A stretch of 64,000 bases of DNA from CAWIHA01 sp963835855 (GCA_963835855.1 CAWIHA010000025.1:124001-188000); one strand, 5' to 3'; counted from the first letter of the stretch, positions 55,640 through 64,000 are shown. A program made the numbers and translations. Notes: generated by a model from the sequence alone, not told the origin.

Positions 55640-56931
55640 CGCTTACGACCCACCACTTTGGCAGTTAGCCCTTTAACAGGAACAGCAGGCGCAGCCGCTC
55701 CGGGTCTCAGGATGAGATAGTGCGATCCCCATGCAACAATGGCGGCCGCTGCCATAAGCAGTGCGTACTTGAACAACGGGCAATGCCCCGGGGGCAAGTG
55801 GTTAATGCCCGCAATCTGTTGCCAGAGGGCAAATTCCTCAAGGTTACAGTACATGGTTCCCTGGATCGCGCCCACAAGATTAACCAGGAAGCCGTAAGCC
55901 AGCAGTGCGCCAGCGAGGAGCAGTTTAGCCGTGTTGGCAGTTTTCATCCCCCGCCAGTCGATAAGCGCCGCCACGCCCGGCGCCAGCAGCGGCAGCACCG
56001 GCAGCAGGTAGCGGGGCCCATATTCGCACGTACCCAAGGTTTCGATATTCACGAGATAGAACAGGTGCACAGCTACCGCCGCGGCGAGCAGGTTGCGCAG
56101 CCGCCGCAGGTGAGGCGGCAGCAGAGCCAGGCCGGCCAAGCCAAGCGCCAGTCCCGGTGCATATTTCCACAGGCTTAGCCCGCCGCCGCCAAGATAGGCA
56201 TTCAAGTGCTGAAGAAATTGCTCGGTGCGGAACGAGAAAAAAGTATCGCTGTAGTTGCCGGCGACGTTAGCGGGCACAAAGGGCCGTCTAAAATACCAGG
56301 TGTTATAGATGAGCAAGGGCAGGATGCCGGCGGCGAAACCCATGCCGTGCCAAAGAATGCTTCGGAGCGAACGAGTCCACGCAACGGAAACGGCGAGCAC
56401 CAAGACGATCAGAGCCGGCAACATCGAAGTAAAAACCGTCAGACCCAGCAGTCCCCCGGCCAGCAACATCAGCCGCTTGTTCTGAGCGTTATCGCGGTAA
56501 CGGTTCAGCTCCACGGCGTAAAGCGCGAACACAATGAGGGAGGCGGCCAGCGCATCGTGATGAGCAATACCGGCATAACAAAGCCAGTTGCTCGCCACTC
56601 CAACAGCCAGTGCGGCGACAAGACTTGCCGTGCGGCTGAAGCCCCAAAACCGCCACATCATCCGGTCCAGCAGGACCAGCGCCAGTGCGGCAAACAGCCC
56701 GGCAGACAGCCAGGTGACCAGCGCGGCGGCAAGATCGTAATTGGTCTCATAGGTGATCCCGAGCATTCTGAGCGCGAAGTAAGGGATCGCCCCGAACACA
56801 AATTGGCCCGGCTGCTTGGCGGCGAGAGTCTTGTCTCCGACATGGAAGACGTCACCCAGGGGTATTAGCAGCGGATAAGCGCTATGGCCAAGGGTAAAAG
56901 TATGGTAGCGGACCAGCGCATCCACGCCCAT
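55636..56931 (-). CDS. polytopic membrane glycosyltransferase-like protein, N-terminus probably disrupted
   Basis: The open frame reads 431 aa from an internal ATG at 56931, with about 10-11 membrane helices. In the same frame, upstream sequence (57030 to 56932) reads RAFALFLLFWLTFGATTNRNNLRSYNLQQ, which looks like the real first helix, but TGA near 57028-57030 blocks it just after ATG-AGC-CGG at 57039. The gene therefore probably starts near 57039 and carries an indel or nonsense change within the first four codons. The family resembles GT39/PMT-like proteins with an HD- or DE-rich first loop and a large C-terminal helix set. Confidence 0.6.
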   Translation of the reverse strand: MGVDALVRYHTFTLGHSAYPLLIPLGDVFHVGDKTLAAKQPGQFVFGAIPYFALRMLGITYETNYDLAAALVTWLSAGLFAALALVLLDRMMWRFWGFSRTASLVAALAVGVASNWLCYAGIAHHDALAASLIVFALYAVELNRYRDNAQNKRLMLLAGGLLGLTVFTSMLPALIVLVLAVSVAWTRSLRSILWHGMGFAAGILPLLIYNTWYFRRPFVPANVAGNYSDTFFSFRTEQFLQHLNAYLGGGGLSLWKYAPGLALGLAGLALLPPHLRRLRNLLAAAVAVHLFYLVNIETLGTCEYGPRYLLPVLPLLAPGVAALIDWRGMKTANTAKLLLAGALLAYGFLVNLVGAIQGTMYCNLEEFALWQQIAGINHLPPGHCPLFKYALLMAAAAIVAWGSHYLILRPGAAAPAVPVKGLTAKVVGRKR

Positions 56932-57217
56932 TTGCTGAAGGTTATAGCTACGAAGGTTGTTGCGGTTGGTGGTAGCGCCAAACGTTAACCAGAACAGCAG
57001 GAAGAGGGCGAACGCCCGGCTGCCGAATCACCGGCTCATCGTTGTTTTCGCGGGATTCCATCTTGGTCCCGGCCACCTGATAGGATACTGCAAATCGCCT
57101 TCCCGTCGAAGATTCCGGCACGGTTCCCCGCCGCGTGGGCTACAGCGGCCCCGTCTGGAGAGCGCACCAACGGCAGCCGGCAACGCGCGCGGATGAGGCT
57201 CGGGGGCAATGGCCTCC

Positions 57218-57245
57218 TTGACTGTTTCCATATTTATGATATTAT
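57218..57245 (+). promoter_or_regulatory. promoter of the arsenic operon
   Basis: TTGACT (57218-57223) and TATTAT (57240-57245) are 16 bases apart, which puts the transcription start at about 57252, the first base of the arsR ATG. The arsR mRNA would then be leaderless, and no Shine-Dalgarno is visible. The AT-rich spacer is a likely ArsR operator. Confidence 0.65.
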
Positions 57246-57251
57246 TTAACT

Positions 57252-57617
57252 ATGCGCCAGAAGCACAGCCTGGAGCAGGTCACCCGCTTCGCCGGTATGC
57301 TCGCTGCAATGGGCACGGCGCCGCGCTTGCGCATCGTGCAATTGCTCCTCTCGGCGCACCCGGCCGGAATGGTCGTGAGCGATATCCAAGCCGAGCTGGG
57401 CATCTCCGGTCCAAACCTGTCCCATCATCTCGAAAAGCTAAAAACCCGTGGCCTGGTGAACGTCCGCCGGGATGGCACGTATCTTTGGCACACCGCGAAC
57501 ACCGGCGCGCTGCAGGACCTGCTCACATTTCTCTACGCCGAATGCTGCACGCGCAACAAGGCGGTGAGGCCGGAGACAATCATCCAGCTCTCGATTCCAA
57601 AAGCGAGACACGCATGA
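57252..57617 (+). CDS. arsR: ArsR/SmtB-type arsenic-responsive repressor
   Basis: This 121-aa winged-helix repressor has the DNA-recognition helix in LGISGPNLSHHLEKLKTRGLVNVRRDGTYLWH. Two adjacent cysteines near the C-terminus (AECCTR) are good ligands for As(III), although the typical ELCVCDL motif of the recognition-helix site is absent. Loss of binding on As(III) would derepress the operon. Its stop overlaps the arsM start by ATGA. Translation is probably leaderless. Confidence 0.9.
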   Translation: MRQKHSLEQVTRFAGMLAAMGTAPRLRIVQLLLSAHPAGMVVSDIQAELGISGPNLSHHLEKLKTRGLVNVRRDGTYLWHTANTGALQDLLTFLYAECCTRNKAVRPETIIQLSIPKARHA

Positions 57618-58432
57618 GCAAGATCAAAGAAATCGTCAAAGAGAAGTACGGTCAGGCGGCGTTGCGCGTCGTGAGCGGCGCGAAAAGCAGCTGCTGCGGC
57701 GCCGCGCCCGCGGATCAACACTGCGCTGATCCGATTACCGGCAACCTGTACGATCCCGCGCAGATCGGCGCATTGCCACAGGAGGCCGTGCTGGCATCGT
57801 TGGGCTGCGGCAATCCGACTGCGCTCGCCGAGCTGAAGCCCGGCGAAATCGTGCTCGATCTCGGTTCCGGCGGCGGCATAGACGTGCTCCTGTCGGCGCG
57901 GCGGGTGGGCCCGTCCGGTAAGGCTTACGGCCTCGACATGACAGATGAGATGCTTGCGCTCGCCAATGAAAACAAACGGAAATCCGGCATCGAAAACGTA
58001 GAGTTTCTCAAGGGCGAGATCGAGAACATCCCCCTCCCCTGCGACGCCGTGGACGTAATCATCTCGAATTGCGTTATCAACCTGTCCGCCGACAAAGGCC
58101 GGGTTTTGGCCGAGGCATTTCGCGTTCTGAAACCGGGCGGCAGAATTGCGATCTCAGACGTGGTGACGCGCGGTGAGATGCCCGCCCAGATCCGCAAAAG
58201 CATTCTCCTCTGGGCCGGCTGCGTGGCGGGGGCGCTCGAGGAGAATGAGTACCGGTGTAAACTCGCGGCGGCTGGATTTGCCGACATCGGCATCGAGCCG
58301 ACGCGCATCTATCGCATCGAGGATGCACGGGCTTTCCTGGCGGAGTCTGGCATCGATAGGGATGCTATTGCGCCGCTGGTTGACGGAAAGTTCATGAGCG
58401 CGTTCATCCGGGCGCGCAAACCCGTTACCTGA
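57614..58432 (+). CDS. arsM: arsenite S-adenosylmethyltransferase
   Basis: This 272-aa enzyme methylates As(III) with SAM, giving methylated and volatile arsenicals. The three As-binding cysteines are present: C65 (ASLGCGNP), C153 (SNCVINLS) and C203 (AGCVAGAL). The SAM loop is VLDLGSGGGID (80-90). The ATG at 57614 overlaps the arsR stop, so the two are translationally coupled. Confidence 0.94.
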   Translation: MSKIKEIVKEKYGQAALRVVSGAKSSCCGAAPADQHCADPITGNLYDPAQIGALPQEAVLASLGCGNPTALAELKPGEIVLDLGSGGGIDVLLSARRVGPSGKAYGLDMTDEMLALANENKRKSGIENVEFLKGEIENIPLPCDAVDVIISNCVINLSADKGRVLAEAFRVLKPGGRIAISDVVTRGEMPAQIRKSILLWAGCVAGALEENEYRCKLAAAGFADIGIEPTRIYRIEDARAFLAESGIDRDAIAPLVDGKFMSAFIRARKPVT

Positions 58433-58441
58433 GGTGCGGAA

Positions 58442-59512
58442 ATGGCCGAAAGCGTCAGGCGCAAACTCTCATTCCTCGATCGTTACCTTACGATCTGGAT
58501 CTTTTCGGCAATGGCGGCGGGAGTCATTGCGGGTTATGCGTCGCCAGGCTTGGTCCGCCTGATTACTCATCTTCAAACCGGCACAACCTCAATTCCGATC
58601 GCCGCCGGGCTGATTCTGATGATGTATCCGCCGCTGGCGAAGGTCCGCTACGAAGAGATGAGCGAGGTGTTCAAAAACACGCGGGTACTCCTCCTCTCAC
58701 TCATCCAGAACTGGATCATCGGGCCGGTACTCATGTTCGCGCTGGCGCTCCTGTTCCTCCGTGACCGCCCGGAGTACATGACCGGCCTCATCCTGATCGG
58801 CCTGGCGCGCTGCATCGCAATGGTGATCGTCTGGAACGAGCTGGCTAAGGGCGACACGGAGTACGCGGCCGGCCTGGTGGCCTTCAATTCCGTCTTCCAA
58901 GTGTTGTTCTATTCGGTGTACGCCTGGGTCTTCATTACGGTACTGCCCCAATGGTTCGGAATGAAGGGCACGGTTGTCAGGGTCACCATCGGCCAAATCG
59001 CTCAGAGCGTTTTCGTGTACCTCGGCATTCCCTTTCTGGCGGGCCTGCTGACGCGGTTCTTACTGATCCGGCTGCGGGGGAAGCGCTGGTACGAAACGAA
59101 ATTTGTGCCCCGCATCAGCCCGCTGACGCTCGTCGCGCTGCTGTTCACGATCGTCGTCATGTTCTCGCTGAAGGGCGGGTACATCATACGGCTCCCGTTC
59201 GATGTGTTGCGGATAGCGCTGCCGTTGCTCATCTACTTCGTGGCAATGTTCCTGGTGTCCTTCTGGCTGGGCCGGAAATTCGGCGCTGACTACTCCAAGA
59301 CCGCGACGCTGTCGTTTACTGCCGCCAGCAACAACTTCGAGCTTGCCATCGCGGTAGCCGTGGCGGTGTTCGGGATTCATTCCGGCGTTGCATTTGCAGC
59401 CGTCATCGGACCACTGGTGGAGGTTCCGGTCCTCATCGCACTGGTGAACATATCGCTGCGGTTCCAGCGGTATTTTGTGGCGCCGAGAGCGGCTGCCGAG
59501 ATCGCAGGATGA
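58442..59512 (+). CDS. acr3: arsenite efflux permease, ACR3 family
   Basis: This 356-aa membrane transporter with about 10 helices exports As(III). ACR3 signatures are FLDRYLTIWIFSAM, LMMYPPLAKVRYEE, QNWIIGPVLMFALAL and GLARCIAMVIVWNELAKGD, the last containing the conserved transport cysteine. The last helices include AASNNFELAIAVAVAVFG. It overlaps arsC by ATGA. It starts nine bases after the arsM stop. Confidence 0.95.
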   Translation: MAESVRRKLSFLDRYLTIWIFSAMAAGVIAGYASPGLVRLITHLQTGTTSIPIAAGLILMMYPPLAKVRYEEMSEVFKNTRVLLLSLIQNWIIGPVLMFALALLFLRDRPEYMTGLILIGLARCIAMVIVWNELAKGDTEYAAGLVAFNSVFQVLFYSVYAWVFITVLPQWFGMKGTVVRVTIGQIAQSVFVYLGIPFLAGLLTRFLLIRLRGKRWYETKFVPRISPLTLVALLFTIVVMFSLKGGYIIRLPFDVLRIALPLLIYFVAMFLVSFWLGRKFGADYSKTATLSFTAASNNFELAIAVAVAVFGIHSGVAFAAVIGPLVEVPVLIALVNISLRFQRYFVAPRAAAEIAG

Positions 59513-59925
59513 AACGAGTGCTCTTCCTCTGCACCGGGAATTCGGCCCGCAGCCAGATGGCCGAAGGCTTGCTGCGGCACATGGCGTGCAGCCGCTTCGA
59601 AGTTGAGAGCGCGGGCACGCGCCCGAGCCATGTCCGGGCCGAAGCCATCGAGGTCATGCGCGAGCTGGGCATCGATATCACCGGCCATCGCTCGAAGAAC
59701 GTGGATGAGTTCACGGCAGCAACGTTCGATTACGTGATCACGGTGTGCGACAATGCCAGGCAGACGTGCCCCGTCTTTCGCGGTCCTGCCCAGCGGCTTC
59801 ACTGGAACTTGGAAGATCCTGCGACTGTCGAAGGAAGCTGGGAAGAACGGTTAGCGGCCTTCCGCGCCACCCGTGATGAGCTCAGCAAGCTGATCCTGGC
59901 ATTCTGTGCGGCTCCAGGGCAATAA
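59509..59925 (+). CDS. arsC: arsenate reductase, LMW-phosphatase type
   Basis: This 138-aa enzyme reduces As(V) to As(III) for export. The P-loop CTGNSARS starts at C8, and two further redox cysteines C80 and C87 (VCDNARQTCPVF) form the disulfide cascade of thioredoxin-dependent ArsC. DEFTAATFDYVITVCDNA is typical. It is the last gene of arsR-arsM-acr3-arsC. Confidence 0.93.
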   Translation: MKRVLFLCTGNSARSQMAEGLLRHMACSRFEVESAGTRPSHVRAEAIEVMRELGIDITGHRSKNVDEFTAATFDYVITVCDNARQTCPVFRGPAQRLHWNLEDPATVEGSWEERLAAFRATRDELSKLILAFCAAPGQ

Positions 59926-59974
59926 TATCTGGTAAACGGCTTGGCCCTGTCCGGGATGCCGGAGAGAAGAGCAT

Positions 59975-61852
59975 ATGAGTACTCTTAGCCCGACCGCGGC
60001 CTCCAAGGCCGCCGAGTTTCGCCGGCAACTTGCCGGTCGTGTGCTCGTAGCTGACGGCGCCATGGGCACCATGCTCTACACCAAGGGCGTGTTCATCAAC
60101 CGCTGCTACGACGAACTGAACGTTTCTTCACCGGCGGTAGTGCGGGAAGTGCACGAGGAGTACGTCAAAGCGGGCGCGGAAATCCTCGAGACGAATACAT
60201 TTGGCGCGAATCGCGTGCGCCTGGCTGCTTACGGCTTCGCCGAAAAGCTGAAGGCTATCAACTATGCGGGCGTCCAGATCGCGCGGGAAGCGGCGCGCGA
60301 CCAAGCCTTCATTGCCGGATCGATGGGGCCGCTCGGCGTGCGGATCGAACCGCTCGGCCCCACTTCGTTCGCCGAGGCGCGCGAGGCATTTCGGGAGCAG
60401 GCCGAAGCGCTGCTCGACGCCGGGGTTGACCTATTGGTCCTCGAGACCTTTGCCAATATCAACGAGATCCGCGAAGCCATCCTGGCCGCGCGCGAGGCGG
60501 CGGGTTCCGAGATGGTCATCGTCGCTCAAGTCACCATTGACGATTTCGGCAATATGCCCGATGGCACCGAGACCGCCGCGTTCACGCACAAGCTGGACGA
60601 GTGGCCGGTCGATGTCATCGGCCTCAATTGCTCGGCGGGGCCGAAGGTGATGCTCGAAACCATCGAGAAGATGGCGGCCTGCACGCACAAGCCGCTCAGC
60701 GCGATGCCTAATGCCGGCCACCCGGCGACGGTGGAAGGCCGCAAGATCTATCTGTGCTCGCCCGAATACATGGCGCAGTACGCGCGGCGCTTCATCTGGG
60801 CGGGAGTGAAGATCATCGGCGGCTGCTGTGGCACGACGCCGGAGCACATCCAGCTTATCCGCTCGGAAGTGCGTTCGCTCCAGCCGGGCCATCGCAAACT
60901 CGCGGCCACCGTCGAAGAGCCCAAGACGAAGGCCCAGGCGATGGCGAAGGTTCCGCTGGCCGAGAAGTCGCGTCTCGGCGCGAAACTGGCGGCGGGCCGT
61001 TTTGTGTCGTTCGTCGAAATCCTCCCGCCGCGCGGCGTCGATGCTTCGAAGGAAATCGAAGGGGCGAAGCTCTGCGCCGCTGCGGGCATCGACTGCATCA
61101 ACGTGCCGGACGGTCCTCGCGCCAGCGCGCGCATGAGCGCGCAGGTCACCTGCCAGCTCATCCAGCAGCAGGCGGGCATCGAGGCGGTGCTGCACTTCTG
61201 CTGCCGCGACCGCAACATCCTCGGCATTCAATCGGAGCTGCTGGGCGCGCACGCAGTCGGCATCCGGAACCTGATCTGCATCACCGGCGATCCGCCGCGC
61301 ATGGGCACCTATCCCGCCGCGACGGCAGTTTTCGACGTGGATGCTATCGGCCTGACAAACATCGTGAACAATCTGAATCACGGGCTCGATATCGGCGGCA
61401 ACCCGATGGGCTCGCAGACGAGGCTGGTCATCGGGGTTGGGGCAAACCCGGGTTCGCTGAACCTGGACGAGGAAGTGCGCCGCTTCGAATGGAAGGTGCA
61501 GGCGGGCGCCGAGTACGTGGTGACGCAGCCGGTGTTCGATCTCGATCTTCTCGAGCGCTTTCTGAAGCGGATCGGGCACGTCAAGATTCCGCTCATCGCC
61601 GGCATCTGGCCGCTGATCAGTTACCGCAACGCGGAGTTCATGGTGAACGAACTGCGCGTGCCCGTTCCGGAGGAGTACATGGCGCGTATGCGGCGCGCCA
61701 GCAAGGCCGAAAAGGCGCGGCGGGAGGGCGTTGCGATCGCCCAGGAAATGGTCCAGCGCGTGCGGAACATGGTCCAGGGGGTTCAACTGAGCGCGCCGTT
61801 CGGCCGGTACGAGATGGCGATCGATGTGGCCGGGGCAATCCAAGCGGAATAA
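59975..61852 (+). CDS. fused homocysteine S-methyltransferase / methylenetetrahydrofolate reductase
   Basis: This 625-aa fusion has an N-terminal Hcy-methyltransferase domain (about 1-300) with the zinc cysteines GLNCSAGP and GGCCGTTPEHI, and a C-terminal MTHFR domain (about 330-620) with FVSFVEILPPRGVD, RDRNILGIQSELLGAHAVGIRNLICITGDPP and AEYVVTQPVFDLDLLERF. The same domain order occurs in the YitJ-type proteins of Firmicutes. Together the domains would supply methyl groups for methionine from CH2-THF. Only 49 bases separate it from arsC, but co-regulation with arsenic genes is uncertain. Confidence 0.92.
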   Translation: MSTLSPTAASKAAEFRRQLAGRVLVADGAMGTMLYTKGVFINRCYDELNVSSPAVVREVHEEYVKAGAEILETNTFGANRVRLAAYGFAEKLKAINYAGVQIAREAARDQAFIAGSMGPLGVRIEPLGPTSFAEAREAFREQAEALLDAGVDLLVLETFANINEIREAILAAREAAGSEMVIVAQVTIDDFGNMPDGTETAAFTHKLDEWPVDVIGLNCSAGPKVMLETIEKMAACTHKPLSAMPNAGHPATVEGRKIYLCSPEYMAQYARRFIWAGVKIIGGCCGTTPEHIQLIRSEVRSLQPGHRKLAATVEEPKTKAQAMAKVPLAEKSRLGAKLAAGRFVSFVEILPPRGVDASKEIEGAKLCAAAGIDCINVPDGPRASARMSAQVTCQLIQQQAGIEAVLHFCCRDRNILGIQSELLGAHAVGIRNLICITGDPPRMGTYPAATAVFDVDAIGLTNIVNNLNHGLDIGGNPMGSQTRLVIGVGANPGSLNLDEEVRRFEWKVQAGAEYVVTQPVFDLDLLERFLKRIGHVKIPLIAGIWPLISYRNAEFMVNELRVPVPEEYMARMRRASKAEKARREGVAIAQEMVQRVRNMVQGVQLSAPFGRYEMAIDVAGAIQAE

Positions 61853-61983
61853 AACAAAAACTGTGCCGGATGTCTTGAGCGGCCGGACCGAAAGCTGTAA
61901 GCTGAAAGGCTGGGCCGGGTGTGACAAGCCGCTTGCAGACGCGCGTGGCCCGCTAAATCGGCCCAGTGGGCCGGCCAAGGAGC

Positions 61984-62616
61984 ATGGCGACAGACCTCAT
62001 CGAAATCGATCCTGAACACCCGAGCGAGGAAGCGCTCGATAAGGCAGCCGCGGCCATTCGGTGCGGCTCTGTCATCGCTATCCCCACCGACGCCCTCTAC
62101 AGCTTGACTGCGGATCCCTTCAATTTGCATGCGGTCACCAAGGTGTTTAAGGCCAAGGGCCGCGAGCCCCACCGTTCCCTGCCCTTGCTGATTCCGGATC
62201 TGGTGACCGCCGAGGAACTGGCCAAGCAAATTCCGGCGCACTTCTACGTGCTCGCGAGGCATTTCTGGCCGGGACCGCTCACGATTATTGTTCCAGCCTC
62301 CGCCAAGGTGCCCCTCAAGGTGACTGGCAACACAGGGCGGCTGGCGCTCCGGCAATCGCGGGCCGTGGTCGCAAACGGTCTGTTGGAACGGCTGGGGCAC
62401 CCGCTCATCGCGACCAGCGCGAACATTTCCGGCCAGCCGACCTGCCGGAGCGGCATCGAGGCGTTCGGGGTGATGGATGGGCGCGTGGACCTGGTCCTCG
62501 ACGGCGGCCTGGCCTCCGGCCCGGGAGCCACCACGGTAGATCTCACGGAAGAATGTTGGAAGGTGATTCGCGTAGGCGCGATCCCGGAAAAAGAGGTGGC
62601 GGAGTACCTGGGCTGA
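61984..62616 (+). CDS. Sua5/YciO/YrdC family threonylcarbamoyl-AMP synthase
   Basis: This 210-aa protein carries the YrdC domain: a KxR-like basic site in the KGREPHRSLPLLIPD region, FWPGPLTIIVPA, GNTGRLALRQ and LIATSANISGQPT. It fits either tRNA t6A threonylcarbamoyl-AMP synthesis or the YciO sister group; the short length lacks the Sua5 C-domain. The ATG at 61984 is close behind AAGGAG; a GTG at 61966 is an alternative. The 6S RNA gene follows 31 bases after its stop. Confidence 0.88.
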   Translation: MATDLIEIDPEHPSEEALDKAAAAIRCGSVIAIPTDALYSLTADPFNLHAVTKVFKAKGREPHRSLPLLIPDLVTAEELAKQIPAHFYVLARHFWPGPLTIIVPASAKVPLKVTGNTGRLALRQSRAVVANGLLERLGHPLIATSANISGQPTCRSGIEAFGVMDGRVDLVLDGGLASGPGATTVDLTEECWKVIRVGAIPEKEVAEYLG

Positions 62617-62647
62617 TGCGGTTGCGCGATTCTGATATCATCATGTC

Positions 62648-62850
62648 GGAGCGTATTCGAAAGGCTGTTGGCGGGATCCCTATATTTGATCCAACGTCAA
62701 TGTCATGGGAGTCCTGCTCGTTACGCGCTGGTGAGCAAGCTCCGACTTTAACCGGGTCATGGAGAAGCCTAAAGGCGCTCGGGGGACGCCCGCCCCGTTC
62801 ACAAAACAGGGGTCAATGACGGGACCGCCGGCACGCTCACGGGACGCTCC
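62648..62850 (+). ncRNA. ssrS: 6S RNA (RNA polymerase-binding)
   Basis: A segment closely matches known 6S RNA on both sides of the central bubble: TATATTTGATCC and GGTGAGCAAGCTCCGAC on the 5' side, then GGAGAAGCCTAAAGG on the 3' side. The closing stem pairs GGAGCGT (62648-62654) with ACGCTCC (62844-62850), and GGCGG/TCCC (62670-62680) pairs with GGGA/CCGCC (62821-62829). The apical hairpin CCCC/GGGG lies near 62790-62815. An extended -10 TGATATCAT ends at 62641, putting the start at 62648. 6S RNA binds the housekeeping polymerase in stationary phase. It sits between the YrdC-type gene and ymdB. Confidence 0.9.
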
Positions 62851-62886
62851 TTATCTCCCCCAGCACACCAAACCAGCGAGATCCTC

Positions 62887-63672
62887 ATGAACTTGCTCTT
62901 TATCGGGGATATTTTCGCTTCCCCGGGCCGCCGCATTATCGCGGAGCGCCTCGGCGGGATCATCTCGTCGGAGCGAATCGACCTGGTCATCGCTAACGCC
63001 GAGAACGCGGCGGGCGGCTTCGGAATCACGCCCCCAGTGGCCGAAGAGCTGTTCACCATGGGCATTGATGTGCTCACAACCGGCAATCACGTCTGGGACA
63101 AGAAAGAGGTGTACGACTACTTGGACCGGCAGGAACGCCTGCTCCGGCCGGCCAATTATCCCGCGAACAACCCGGGGCGCGGGTTACACATCGGCCGGGC
63201 GCGCAACGGCGTAGAAGTGGCGGTCATCAACCTGCAAGGCCGCACGCACATGGTGCCGATCGATTGCCCGTTCCGCAAGGCCGATGAGATACTGAGCGCG
63301 CTGAGACCTGAGGTGAAGGTGCGGGTGGTAGATTTCCACGCGGAAATCACGAGCGAAAAGGTGGCGTTCGGCTGGTATGTGGACGGCCGCGCATCGGCGG
63401 TGATCGGCACGCATACGCACGTACCTACCGCGGATACGCGCATTCTGCCGGGTGGCACCGCGTATCAGAGCGACGCTGGTATGACGGGTGCGCACGACTC
63501 GATCATCGGGATGGAGAAGAACACCGTCCTACGGAGGTTTCTGACCGGCGTGCCGGTGCGTATGGAAGCAGCTCGGGGTAATGTAGAATTGCATTCAGTG
63601 ATTGTTGCAGTGGACGAAAGCACGGGGAAGGCTATCTCGATGCGGCGCCACCGAGTGGCACAGGACGGTTAG
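62887..63672 (+). CDS. ymdB: TIGR00282/YmdB metallophosphoesterase
   Basis: This 261-aa dinuclear-metal phosphoesterase belongs to the family of B. subtilis YmdB, which hydrolyses 2',3'-cyclic nucleotides and affects biofilm formation. Metal motifs are IGDIFASPGRR (D in the first loop), NAENAAGGFG, TTGNHVWDKKEV, DFHAEITSEKVAFGWYVDG and GTHTHVPTADTRILPGGTAY. Length is typical. The 6S RNA gene ends 36 bases before it. Confidence 0.93.
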   Translation: MNLLFIGDIFASPGRRIIAERLGGIISSERIDLVIANAENAAGGFGITPPVAEELFTMGIDVLTTGNHVWDKKEVYDYLDRQERLLRPANYPANNPGRGLHIGRARNGVEVAVINLQGRTHMVPIDCPFRKADEILSALRPEVKVRVVDFHAEITSEKVAFGWYVDGRASAVIGTHTHVPTADTRILPGGTAYQSDAGMTGAHDSIIGMEKNTVLRRFLTGVPVRMEAARGNVELHSVIVAVDESTGKAISMRRHRVAQDG

Positions 63673-63677
63673 CAAGC

Positions 63678-64000
63678 ATGTCACCCTGGATGCTTCCCAT
63701 TGCGGTCGAGATCGCCACCACCCTCTTGTTCTGCGGAGTGTTGTTTTATGTTCGGCGCTCGCTGGACAAGAGTACGTTGGCTTTCTGGCTGTTTCTGTGG
63801 GTGATGCGCGGGGTGGCATCGCTTTTTGCATTCCGATATCTTTCCATTACCGAACGGTTCGCGGGGTACTTGTACGCTCCGCTGCAAATCGGGTTTGCCA
63901 TCGCATTGGTCATGATTGCCGTCCGCATGGAGGGCCAGAACGAGCGAATCTCTGCGCTCAATGAGGAGTTGCGGCGCTTGCGCAAGGAGGCGGCGGGCCA
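63678..64000 (+). CDS. membrane protein with C-terminal coiled coil, partial at window end
   Basis: The ATG at 63678 starts a frame that is open to the last base. It has a membrane helix (LPIAVEIATTLLFCGVLFYV), a second (LAFWLFLWVMRGVASLFAF) and a third (IGFAIALVMIAVRMEGQ), then the heptad-like start of a coiled coil (NERISALNEELRRLRKEAAG). The protein continues beyond the window. It could be a membrane-anchored sensor or scaffold. It starts five bases after the ymdB stop and is probably in the same transcript. Confidence 0.6.
   Translation, partial: MSPWMLPIAVEIATTLLFCGVLFYVRRSLDKSTLAFWLFLWVMRGVASLFAFRYLSITERFAGYLYAPLQIGFAIALVMIAVRMEGQNERISALNEELRRLRKEAAG

Noticed and set aside
60431..61978. 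515-codon minus-strand frame antisense to the methyltransferase/MTHFR gene
   Set aside because: Shadow frame, Arg/His-rich, no motif.
62616..62819. 67-codon open frame after the YrdC-type gene
   Set aside because: It lies within the 6S RNA and its promoter and has no ribosome-binding site.

Overview
The window is GC-rich bacterial DNA, most consistent with an Acidobacteriota genome of the Bryobacterales/Solibacterales type. That placement is inference: it rests on a GWxTD-domain exported protein, a carboxypeptidase-regulatory-like outer-membrane protein, a TIGR00282/YmdB phosphoesterase next to a 6S RNA, and frequent GTG and TTG starts. Most of the content is chromosomal housekeeping. Several genes carry single-base indels, many in homopolymers, which points to sequencing or assembly errors, but one gene (AsmA-like) also carries in-frame stops and looks genuinely decayed.

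Layout. 0-10.5 kb: hybrid sensor kinase, multicopper oxidase, WbuC cupin, a ROK-like/PIG-L deacetylase pair (the ROK gene frameshifted), thioesterase, YqgE/AlgH and beta-carbonic anhydrase. 10.6-20.5 kb: tRNA-Lys, a secreted GH18 chitinase with two chitin-binding-like modules, thrB, a GWxTD protein with a clear promoter, a broken outer-membrane protein, a structured intergenic element beside a 43-aa basic ORF, a broken Zn-peptidase-like gene, a TlpA-like redoxin and tRNA-Arg. 20.6-25.2 kb: AsmA-family pseudogene, hypothetical proteins, nitroreductase, zinc-finger protein and a DUF5658 membrane protein.

25.2-31.6 kb is the accessory island. An MBL/beta-CASP nuclease gene is followed by a CRISPR array (8 repeats of 36 bp, 7 spacers), a 424-bp structured spacer with a tracrRNA candidate, and a compact 763-aa Cas12-type nuclease. 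The nuclease has Cas12b-like landmarks and an intact TnpB-like zinc ribbon. There is no cas1, cas2 or cas4 in the window. This is the most likely new system here.

31.6-43 kb: IscU-like scaffold, Nudix hydrolase, a Gly/His- and Tyr-rich secreted protein, clpB, murJ, an indel-riddled trpB2-type gene, potassium channel, fabH and a SprT-like metalloprotein. 43-49.8 kb: membrane proteins, an XRE-S24-like regulator flanked by two copies of a 16-bp palindrome, ubiX-pheA, queC-queE and a GT4 glycosyltransferase. 49.8-57 kb: GT39-type membrane transferases, an LpxL-type acyltransferase, the iscS-mnmA pair for tRNA thiolation and a SAM hydrolase-family protein. 57.2-59.9 kb: a tight arsenic operon arsR-arsM-acr3-arsC with an apparently leaderless promoter. 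60-64 kb: fused homocysteine methyltransferase/MTHFR, a Sua5/YrdC-family protein, 6S RNA, ymdB and the start of a membrane protein that leaves the window.
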